In this document: positions 12,301 to 19,200 of the stretch, piece by piece
How positions within the stretch are numbered: the first letter of the stretch is position 1
Layout: every line of letters begins with the position of its first letter
From: Verrucomicrobiota bacterium
GTDB lineage: Bacteria > Verrucomicrobiota > Verrucomicrobiia > Verrucomicrobiales > DEV007
NCBI GenBank assembly: GCA_020630975.1
Contig: JAHDID010000024.1
Location: 25,088-89,087 of the forward strand
DNA: 64,000 nt
Direction of reading: 5' to 3'
The notes under the pieces: generated by a model
Database searches by the model: none
Seen by the model: the letters and a program-made list of their open reading frames with translations, nothing else
What the model was told of the DNA's origin: nothing
Position numbers and translations under genes: made by a program

Positions 12301-12848
12301 CCAATACGGACCCCGGCGATGGCACGCAGGGAGAGACGCCTGGCGGTCCCGTCGGTGATACCTCTTTTGCAGGTATCGTCAGTCTCTTCAACGATTTGCC
12401 TGAGGATCTGATGTTTTCTGGGTTTCGTTTGGATAATGGCGATGATTTGGTGGATGGCTTTGATCCGATTCGCTCAGTCTCTCTGACGCCATTCTTTGCG
12501 GGACATAGCACGCCAGGCTCCACCGTCGAAGTCATCATCAAAGATGATGTCGGCAATGAGCTGAGCAGCGCCTCGACTTTCGCAGATCAGGCAGGCAACT
12601 GGTCGACCCCGGTTTTCGCTGACATCGATCGTGATGCTCGTTACACGGTAGAAGTGCGACAGACGCCAAACTACTGGGGAGCAGCTCTCAACAGCGGCGT
12701 AGTGGTCGAGCCAGTTTACTTGCACTTCGAGGGTGGCGATCGTGCTATCCCTGATCAGCTGGTTGGTCTGAATATCGGCGACATCATCGGTGACATCTTG
12801 CGGGCACAGACTGCAGAGGAGTATGTGGCTCTTTTATCGGGGTTTTAG
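375..12848 (+). CDS. giant LEPR-XLL-type secreted protein with metzincin, beta-helix-like and VCBS repeats (4157 aa)
   Basis: Very large exported or surface protein. It opens with an LEPR-XLL-type motif (LEPRVLYSAAP, residues 23-33) typical of giant Verrucomicrobia and Planctomycetes proteins. Two SIGY heptads (71-84) come from the dispersed 21-bp repeat. Residues about 90-245 form a metzincin-like protease: HEIGHVLGLQD (191-201), with Asp rather than His as third zinc ligand, and a Met-turn near 211 (DVMYG). Residues about 250-1545 are Gly/Thr/Asn-rich repeats built around ITGTGG and RGVYI, probably a beta-helix. Then come a VCBS domain (about 1546-1680), a LamG-like domain (1686-1903), further VCBS or cadherin-like units, two PA14-like domains (about 3110-3320 and 3606-3836) and a C-terminal Ig-like block shared with the next gene. 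Role in adhesion or polymer binding is inferred. The ATG at 375 is the first start before the LEPR motif. Confidence 0.88.
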   Translation: MKTNRHTSVPSSPESREYIAEALEPRVLYSAAPVAVPVEIEEQVESGEDAARQLAGFESANAFAEEFGVDSIGYSGNSIGYNGAESTIADSATVRILNVEQLNSLIDEAESRWEQSGLSTDQLAVLEEIDFQIIDLDGPTLGYAEGSTIVIDADAAGMGWYVDSTPADDSEFSGSTFGAMESVDLLSVMTHEIGHVLGLQDVYDVAQANDVMYGLFEAGERRSIAEGRAEGSEMLSLVGAHFATATVDTGTGVVDVTGDGTNTNTFTEVGGNLFLNGNDLGIATSAVTQLSYIGANATNDVVRFEGTLNFGDTTIDIGSTVSNGASNGVRDIDFRGDVILTGSGSFTGVAHRTIEFDPNDISGTTSGITTEDGNISLTAIRDDGNGDGIRFREGTNTVQSTNGNIYLEGEANGTGSSRRGVFMANNGTTVIQTSGDITIIGRGAGDDDGNVGVLLDDNATVQTTGSGSISITGTAGGGNVDTDNPADGNDSNDGIFIDGRIISGDGNITLVGTGGTGLGDDADGNDGVDLSNNNALIQSSGGLISITGTGGQTATTGGVSDGNRGVYIDDGNIVATGNASIYIEGTGGTGNSFLRGVLIANDGESITAEDGDVTIVGVGGTSNTATGANNDGVRIDDEITITGSGSVSITGTGGSGGFNPANNDSSHRGVTFNATDATVTTNTGNITIVGQGGNATDGDLNDGVQFGSSGDRLVSTSGNISVTGTGGEGRREARGVYVTSGTVIRSGGNIAITGTGGDADETTPTVESDQMVGVEVDGSIIASGTGTVTIVGNGGTGNDDNHFGIDLSNAASLIEVEDGDMTLNGTGGTGDASGFGIRLQLDGATLRSTGSGDINVIGTGGDSVSNNRGIYVEGAVLIDSQGTGAINITGTGGTVGSNADGMLFTRNTGQTNRDEFATIQSNSGAITIVGTGGPDIGAGGGADGIQVNDGDATNGFTVTSTSGNIDITGRAGLGGGNDQRGVLMGAFSVVETGGAGTLSMTGFGGEPGGVTDRGEGLDLRGRIETLGTGALTLTGTAGGSGGDSDDNVGIVLADAAAVVRVNDGNLTISGTGGGNGNGDDNNDGVRLDTAGATIAAVGGGDIAITGNAGVGDANNRGVRIDDGTSVTAAGGSITIDGVGAGTLTGNHGVYLEGTVTNTGSGSITFNGTGGNGTASNRGVYLNNDTNSATITAVNGTISLNGAGGDGSANFNEGVRIEDNSLVQTTGTGAIDIDGVSGNGGTDTNRGVSVFDSATIAAGGTVTIDGTAANSSGTDNFGIVLQNTGNVTAANGASITLVGVGADGTTNNRGIQISGADVTTVGGDISMTGTGGNGTDFNRGIDFRSGSAVTSGGGDVTLNGTGNGGGDADGVRIADATVDSGAGALSITGVAVANGEGIELDNAITQIGSGTQSGDITFTTDRYSGDQGSVQTTGDINFASVTAGHDIFVGRRDDGTEDSGNEDQSSGLEIADNELVNIADGFSNINFTTTGDIEVDIHGVGTDAVQSGGTVSLTSLDVGTAVTVGGVAYQVREKSPNFDLEEVTNLAPVANADVNSVTEDGGAANGTVGSNATGNVLGGTGVSAGDVADTDADADDDPTAGDGSVVVTNISFGGTPHQTTNQGGHVAAGGTTSIDGTYGTLTIGSDGQYSYTLDQAVADGLDSTDAPTEVFTYTIIDGNEQVNSPAAHYAFDELNGVPEDSRGGGAPSLGGSYQTTDGINGEAFDLNPNNNDAGPDHLDVPVPAGMTVGEFTVSFWVNTTTVHGSWNDLFGIGIGSPVNGSYVLEMPGGGASAGSVAGFNISGTVPNTNSITGINTSIADGNWHHVVLSASTSGNTASIYIDGVQEGTTTWAGTAPITALRLGDDPNRDDRNIQAAFDDLRIYDVALSGAEVTEVYNQNGVLGEQATLTIAVNGTNDDPVALDNTGKAVESGGDANGTTFVGSDGTTTGGTRGNVIQGSATVLSLTASHVQGNPNHFNTGVTTDPDAILQGLLDDGFAYDPNDPTSASPNQNFAVNGGNGIHEAFAGDHISQYDFASSVTLHDGNEIVVDLWGRSGGGVVETRDNDIDIQFLDAAGNPIAGGIVSGQMISDDAAAFLRVSSNGTLANGTVVGGFQIIGHISDGGGINQFALMEVRSAEIVAADTDVDGDDIPVPHDGSVNVTNIAFGGTPFSGSTNSGGSVGGGASTQIDGAYGTLTIGADGSYSYAINEAVADSLDEGEEVTEVFTYTFSDGSGSDTSSLTITVCGKNDIPSAQDDSANALENGSDVTIAVTANDSDPDGDSISLLATSVSSTSTLGAPLTVSGSSVIYNISGVSTPAIEALAVGETILDTFTYQVTDGQVAPIFNDDFESATGGNTGDSTSLTNTGWTQFGNTQDPVVTQTYTSAPAQNLPGTGIWLQAWTDGQTGGFYKDTAAEEGVVYEFSGDLLLEDRFASNGGNITFDLIFLDAGGNTLLTQSVDPTNQTINTFINSSVSATAPAGTETVRTQVSWSTDAVADADDSRVSGMLDNLALTGAGLAEATVTVTLTGVNDPVTANDDGNNATVWQVGFDNNTTTEFEQEGPNSNAAPGDPNARDDDYYFAGTYAGVGTVVVDEVFGDGINNGRGPQGFERALTNTDQTNRIHFNLPNDPTDENYRLLVDTVSSNFPTGGIDFQVSVNGSSVYNANVTADGLIQIDFSGAGGLLSGENVITLERTDTNGGWLQFDYIALQAEYILTEDAADNTQVGNVTANDSDIDVNGNAPDDTLTVTSVGATAIATSGNTTVVGTYGSLVIDATGAYTYTLDNADADTQALEVGDLVSESFTYLVSDSNGSSDTATLTITVAGANDLPVLASIETAAATYNEGAAPIQVTNTITVTDVDSATDADTTAPHPTNTDANGDDLIVSATIQITAGLDSADDVLALSGALPAGITASAYDASTGTITLTGNATPVDYQAALRLITYQNADTLNPSTATRTVSFTVNDSDGDSNTQTRDINVVDIPEEATALDDDFTAECIKENDNSAAQITASVLDNDANVIADATSSTGYRDGSGNEIQILNFDAISANGGAVSMNADGTFTYTASGAAIDSLDEGETLIDTFTYTITDGDLAQQGQFRVTLIDTADEDSVLDDPASLDGTMSNFQEVVNLMGGVVGGGLNTVNGRTYNVIRYATDFYNEIDLGVGGPFTSNLAYPDGTSNTIFNQFAIGIEGEIFIPAGTYQIGFRADDELAIHMSGLTLGAGGDLDTSTTGGNVQTITHNGDDYFRTGGANRIGVITLTVPAGGITTDFSAFGREGGGGDSFEIFVRDASSGSLHVGESNITSFDASQWTILSDNAAGWRVNQSASAGTTSTATVTVKIEGENDAPVTIADYGQVTEASDAVSNDTTVGNVLTNDTDIDDSTSDPTAGQPGNSGSYYYTPGALDSYVTVSAVTGGTVGGGGVITAVGTYGTLTINPDGSYTYQLNDADADTQALNDGDTPTEVFTYTVSDNHPDGNGQTATGELTISVFGVNDSPDAVNDSATVQEDTTLTASGNVVTSNDTDPSGDNVVGDLQVEAVDGTAANIGSTLAGTYGSVVINADGSYTYTLNNGTDGDGSNIVQQLNDGETVFDTFTYTVSDGVESFDQPNNDGLFQVSAFQLDGNPQVNSIDVARAIWDANPSGAGSIAATNGTTYDITAYEAGTTGVINYSNNLGGFDRINGNLDFDTIGGGTITNADQLSVRAETYMTFTNAGTYSIAIRGDDGRFIRLSDPNNPGSFVFDDAVGNVDDGSGAGFDFIEDRNTGNGEAVGVFTVTAGQTLHLDTLYFEHFGGDSFEIAIKSGTDTTYRGTGDGWALLSDGVLGVELSSDAITQRSATDSATLTITISGENDAPAVTPSTGTVYEDAVGGPSVASGDALAGATDIDHTAAELSIATVDGQAVGASGTTAVSSTYGSIAIDASGAWVYTLNNNLPQVQALDSGQVATEVFTFEMVDDDGARSTSTITVRVIGHTDANTDPGDGTQGETPGGPVGDTSFAGIVSLFNDLPEDLMFSGFRLDNGDDLVDGFDPIRSVSLTPFFAGHSTPGSTVEVIIKDDVGNELSSASTFADQAGNWSTPVFADIDRDARYTVEVRQTPNYWGAALNSGVVVEPVYLHFEGGDRAIPDQLVGLNIGDIIGDILRAQTAEEYVALLSGF
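584..620 (+). repeat. dispersed 21-bp-period element, locus 1 (2 copies, in coding sequence)
   Basis: TTCAATAGGGTACAGT (584-599) and TTCAATAGGGTACAAT (605-620) are separated by 5 bases, giving a 21-bp period. Read in the frame of the giant gene they encode SIGYSGN and SIGYNGA, between the LEPR motif and the protease domain. Confidence 0.9.
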
Positions 12849-13295
12849 TGAGTCTTCAATGAAGCAGATAAGAGGTCTAGGTCTGAGTGTTATGGGATTT
12901 AAGCGCTCTGGACATGGTTTTTTAAAATTTTTCAAATAAGGTCCGAGGAAAGCTGGAAAGTTTTTAAACGTTCTTCCGTGAGTGGCACTTTTTGTTGTTA
13001 GCTTGCGTTGACAGTAGTCCGCTTGGTGTGGTACCGATTTCCCGTGGGAATGGGAGCTACAGCAGCCTATCAAAGAGCATCGCCAGAGTCTGGCGATAAG
13101 CTTGGCGTGTGCTCTCAACAGCACAGTGCCAGATGGGCACCGTTGGTCCCGTATTTAACCCTTCGTCAATCAGTTGAGCCGCCTAGCGATCGAGGCTCAG
13201 GTTTGGTTGTTCATACCCGGATATCGATCGTCTAAAGCAGCCTTCTCCCATCCCTCTTTTCCCCTTCGGTCCGCTTTTTAGGATGTTGTGCGTGC
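12849..13295. other. 447-bp intergenic region between the two giant genes, with a hairpin
   Basis: No convincing gene. ATCGCCAG (13079-13086) and CTGGCGAT (13090-13097) form a perfect 8-bp stem with a 3-base loop about 200 bp before the second giant gene. There is no T-run, so it is not a standard terminator; it could be a leader structure. An AT-rich stretch near 12920-12970 could hold a promoter or terminator. I could not match a riboswitch family. Confidence 0.4.
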
Positions 13296-16200
13296 ATGAA
13301 ACCCCTCTGGCAAAAGTTCCAGGCCTTTCTGTCGGGCCAGGTCGATGACTTAGGTAGAGAGCCACTCGCTGAGACGCTCGAGTCTCGCGTGTTGTACTCT
13401 GCTGCGCCTGTGGCTAGCCCAGTGGTGGTGGAGCACCTAGTAGTCGACGAGGCTTTTTCGGCAGAGTCCAGCAGTGATTCAATAGGGTACAATTTTTCCT
13501 CAATAGGGTACAATTCGGTCGAAGAGTCCGGTGCACACGGAGCGACAGTGCGAGTGCTAAATGCCGATCAGTTGGACTGGCTGGTCGATGCAGCGGTGGC
13601 TCGCTGGGAACAAGCCGGTCTGAGCGATGAGCAGCTCGCAGCGCTCGGCGAAATCAGTTACGAGATTGTCGATCTCGATGGGCCTGCACTGGGCTATGCC
13701 GAAGGCAGCCGAGTGATTATGGATGCAGATGCAGCTGGTTCTGGCTGGTACATCGACCTCACCCCTGCCGATGATACAGAGTTCACGGGGGCTACCCATG
13801 GTTCTGTCGAGGGCATGGACCTACTGTCTGTGCTAGTTCACGAGATGGGTCATGTGATCGGGCTGGCCGACGTCTACGATGCAGAGCGCGTGTCCGATGT
13901 GATGTATGGCTTGTTTGAGACAGGCGAGCGGCGGTCTATCGATAGTGGTCGGGCAGAGGGTGCCGAGGCGTTCAGCTTGCTAGGTCGGCACTTTGCTGCT
14001 GCCAATGTCGACACAGGCAATGGCATCGTAGATGTGACCGGAGATGCGACCGATGTCAGCACATTCACCGAGGTCGCGGGCAATTTGTTTCTCAACGGCG
14101 TCGATCTCGGTATCGCCACATCCGCCGTCACCCAGCTGAACTACATCGGTAGCGGTGCTGCGAATGATGTGGTGCGATTTGAGGGCACGCTCAATTTTGG
14201 CGACACGGCTATCGACATCGGTTCTACGGTATCGGGTGGTGGCTCGGCAGGGGTATTGGAGATCGACTTTCGTGGTCACGTCAATCTGACTGGCAATGGT
14301 TCGTTCACCGGAGTGGCTCACCGGACTATTGAGTTTGATCCCGACGATATATTAGCTACCACCTCTGGGATCACTACCGAGAATGGCAATATCAGCCTGA
14401 CTGCGATCCGTGACGACAGTGATGGCGATGGGATCCGTACACGTGAAGGTACGACCACTCTACAGTCGATTACGGGCGACATCTACTTAGAGGGTGAGGC
14501 CAATGGACCCGGTAGTTTCACCAAAGGGGTATTCCTAGGTAATAATGGCACAGCCACTATCCAGACCAGCGGTGACATTACCATTGTCGGTCGATCGGCT
14601 GGCGACGACGACTCGAATATAGGCGTTCATCTATTAGCCACGGCTTCTGTGCAGACTACAGGTTCCGGGAGCATCTCTATCAATGGCACCGGAGGTGGTG
14701 GCAATGTGGATAATGATGGCGATGGTCACACCTCGAATGGTGGCATCATCATAGAGGGCCAGTTGTCATCTCAGAGCGGAGGAATCACCTTAGTGGGCGT
14801 TGGTGGATCAGGCCTTGGCGATAGCGCTGCGGGCAACGATGGCGTTTACCTCGTAGGAGCCTCTGCGGTCATCCAGAGTAGCGGAGGCTTGATATCGATT
14901 ACTGGTACTGGAGGCCAGACAGCTACCACAGGCGGTATATCCGATAGCAACCGTGGGGTCTATATCGACGAAGGATCGATCGTAGCCACGGGCAATGCAT
15001 CGATCCGGATCGAGGGCATAGGTGGGGTCGGTAATTCGGGTAACCGGGGTGTGGATATCGATCACGAGGGGCAAAGCATCTCTGCGGTCAATGGCGATAT
15101 CACCATCATCGGTACCGGCGGTACGGGCAATACGCCTAGCGCTATAGCCAACGAAGGTGTCCGCTTGAGCGATGAAATCACGGTCACAGGCACGGGCAAT
15201 ATCATCATACAGGGCACTGGCGGCACGGGTGGATTTGACATCAATAACCATGGTAACCACCGGGGGATTAATTTTAATGATATCGACGCGGTCTTGAGCA
15301 CCACCAGTGGTTCGATCACCCTGACGGGTGCGGGTGGCACAGCTACGGACTCCGATCAAAATGACGGTGTCCACTTCGGTAGCACGGGTGATAGGTTGGT
15401 GTCGACTTCTGGTACGATCACGATCAATGGCTCCGCAGGTAGTGGCCGAGGAGAGAGTCGCGGTGTGCATCTCACCGTCGATACGGTGATCAGCACCGGT
15501 GGAGATGTATCGATTACGGGGTTTGGAGGTCTGAATGACGAATCGGGAGGCGTTCCGACTATCGCTGCCGTCAATAACATCGGTGTCGATGTGGTGGGGA
15601 ATATAGCAGTCACAGGCTCTGGTAATCTCACCATCACAGGCACGGGTGGCGAGGGCGACGGTGGGCTGCGTGGGGTAGAGATCGATAATAGCGTCTCGGT
15701 GGAGAATGGAGTGTTGACGATTATCGGCCAGGGTGGCACGGGCATCACAGCCACTGGTACATCCAATGAAGGGGTGCGATTCAATGCGGCGGTCAACGCA
15801 ACGGGATCTGGGCGGGTCGTGGTGCAGGGCACGGGAGGCACTAGCGGATTCGATACGGCAAATAATAACGGTAACAATCGTGGAGTTTTCTTCAATACCT
15901 CCAGTGCGACGATTACGACTACGAGTGGTTCGATCCGAATCACTGGTGTAGGTGGAGCCAATGTCGACTCCGATGATAATAACGGCGTACATTTCGGCAG
16001 CACCGGCGATCGACTGGTAAGTAGCACTGGCGATATCATCGTGAATGGCACTGGGGGCAATGGCAGAAACGGTAATAAAGGGATAAACCTCTCTAGTGGA
16101 GCCATACTCCGAACGGGTGGAGACATTTCTATCACGGGTGTCGGTGGTAATAATAACGAAACTGGTGGGGTACCTACTGGAGCCGCGGATAACAATATTG

Positions 16201-19200
16201 GGATCGAGCTGGACGGTATCGTCACGACTACGGGGGCTGGCACGATCACTGTGAACGGAACTGGCGGCAGAGGAGATTCCGATCAGCACGGAATCGAAAT
16301 GGATAGCGACACAGCCGCCATCCGCAGTGTCGATGGTGCTATCAGCTTTATTGGGATCGGAGGCGTGCCTGTAGCTGCAAGTGGAGGTAAGGAAGCGAAT
16401 CAAGGTATCCGCCTAAATCTAGGCTCCATTCGCACCTCTGGTGCGGGTACGATCAGTCTGTCAGGCACCGGAGGCGATGGCGAGGAGTTTCATCATGGTG
16501 TCGTCATCGGCGGTGACGGCGGAGACACATTTTTACTAGAGTCGCTGGGCACAGGGTCGATCAGTGTCGTCGGTAGTGGGGGCGGCAATATCGTAGGCGC
16601 CGAGGAGAGCGCCGGTGTGTATGTGGCTGATGGTGGGCGCATTCGCTCATCGACAGCTGCCATATCGATCACAGGTACGGGTGGCACCGGCTCCAATGCC
16701 CGAGGTGTGGTGTTTACCACAGGGGGGAATCTATTGAGCACTAGTGGAGATGTCTCCATCGTTGGTAATGGTAACGGCAGTGATGACTCCGATGGTATTC
16801 AGTTTTCCGGGGGACAGGTTTCCTCAGGGGGTGGGGCATTGACATTGCGTGGCATTGCCTCGGGTACCGGGGAGGGCATACAGATGTCGTCTGCCTCAGA
16901 CGTGGTAGGTGGAGGCACCCAGACCGGTGCCATAGATCTGATCACAGATAAATACTCCGGCAGCTTCGGCCAGGTTCAGACGACGGGAGATATCAATTTT
17001 ACCTCGGTTACGGCAGGAAGAGCCATCTTCGTCGGGGTCAACGATGATCTCGCAGAGGACAGTAGCGATGTCGAGCAGTCTAGTGGTTTGGAGATCGCGG
17101 ATGACGAGTTGGTCAACATCGCCGATGGCTTTGGGAATCTGAACTTCACCTCAACCGGGGATATCACCGTAGATATACACGGTAAAACAGCTGATGCTGT
17201 GCAAAATGGTGGTACCGTCAGTATCGGTAGTCTCGATGTCGATAGTGTCGTGACGGTGGGTGGGCAGTCGTATCGGGTGAGAGAAGAGTCACCGAATTTC
17301 GATATACAGGAGGTGATCGAGTTGGACCTGTCCGCCAATCAGTCGACGGTGGAGGAAACTCAATCAGGGGCAAACTCGTTTTCATTCACCGTCACTCGTA
17401 GCGGCAGTACAAAGGGGACCACGGCGGTGAATTATCTAGTGACGAGTGCGGCGGCGGACGCAGCTGATTTTGGCGGCACGATGCCATCTGGTACAGTCAC
17501 TTTCGCTCCGACCGAGACGGTAAAGACGATTACCATTGATGTGTTCGGAGATCGCGATGTGGAGCTGGACGAGGTATTCACCGTTACGTTGTCTGGCCAG
17601 GTCGATACCTTTAGCACGGCGATCGACTACCAATCGAGTACGGCAAACTCGACAATCGTCAATGATGATATCGATCTCACGCTGTCACCAGGTAGTTTGT
17701 CTTTGAGTGAAGGCGCATCTGGTTCGACTTCTTATCTGTATACCGTCACCCGATCCGGCGCGACCGATGGCGTATCGACAGTGAACTATGCGGTGACAGG
17801 AAGCGGCGCTAATCCAGCAGACAATTCGGATGTGATAGGGACGCTACCGTCTGGCACCATCACATTCAATGCTGGGGAAACGGTCAAAACTATCGAGATA
17901 GCAGTTTCCGGAGATTTAGATATCGAGCCCGACGAGGCCTTTACTCTTACGCTCAGCGGTGCTGCTGACAGTATCGGAGCGCACGCTGTGGATGTGCCTG
18001 TGACTTCGGTAGTGAGCACTATCCAAAATGATGATACTCCGATCGCTCATCTGACGGTGGTGACAGATGGTATCGATCCATTGGGTAGCGGTGGCGTGGC
18101 GACCGATATTGTCTTCGCTGTGGACCTCCGGAATGCGTCAGGGCAGGCTTTGGTTAACGACACCGGCAGTGCGATCACCTTCGTCCTCACCGATCTGGGC
18201 ACGGGCACAGCGACTGCTGGCAGTGACTACGGCAGCCTACCCGCTACTATCAGTATCGCAGATGGGGCTAGTGTCGGTACCGTGACCATACCTGTAGTCG
18301 ATGATGGCGATGCCGAACCGACTGAAACAGTGGTCGCCCAGATCTCGAGCCCCAGCTTAGGAGTGATCGGCACTGCTATCGCTACTGCTGATATCGTCGA
18401 TATCAAAGGCCAGAGCAATGTCGCTCCCGTAGCTAACGATGATGAAAATTTCGCGATCGAGTCGGGTGGTTTCGGTAATAGTTCGCTCGGCAGCAGTGCT
18501 ACCGGAAATACCATGGGCGGAGTGGGCGTGAGTGCGTCTGATGTCGCCGATACCGATGCAGATGCGACCGACGATCCCTCCGCAGGTGATGGTTCTGTGG
18601 TCGTGACTAGCATTGCTTACACCGGCACACCTTTTTTGGGCTCGAGTCATTTGGGTGGCTCTGTGAGCAGTCTCTCTACCAGTGCCAATGGCACACAGGT
18701 GGACGGTGCTTACGGTACACTCACGATCGGTGCCGATGGTAGCTATGAGTATCAGGTAAACGAGGCGGTAGCGGACTTTTTGAATACGGGTGACACTGCC
18801 ACAGATACATTTACCTATACCATTTCAGATGGTGTCAGCTCCGGAGTATCAGCCTCTTTGACTATCCATGTGCAGGGGCAGAATGATGATCCGACACCCA
18901 GTCCTATATCCGCCACGACTTACGAAGATGGCAATGGCGGAGACACGGCGGCCTCTGGAAATGCGATAGCTGTGACGGCTGATTCGGACGATGCAAACAC
19001 TGCGCTATCCATCACCAGTATCGAGGGGCAGCCGGTCAATTCGATGGCGGCCACGAGGGTGGAGTCGACTTATGGGGCCATCGAGATCGATGCCAGTGGC
19101 GCGTGGTTGTACACTCTCGATAGTGAATTGCCTCAAGTTCAGGCTCTGGCCACTGGTCAGGTCGCGACCGAGGTATTCCACTTCGAGGTGAGCGACGGCA

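Noticed and set aside
12849..13295. possible cobalamin or c-di-GMP riboswitch upstream of the second giant gene
   Set aside because: The hairpin at 13079 is clear, but the conserved cores of those riboswitches could not be found.
14808..16403. 531-aa minus-strand frame inside the second giant gene
   Set aside because: Cys, Arg, Ser, Thr-rich shadow of a repeat-rich coding region; no recognisable protein features.
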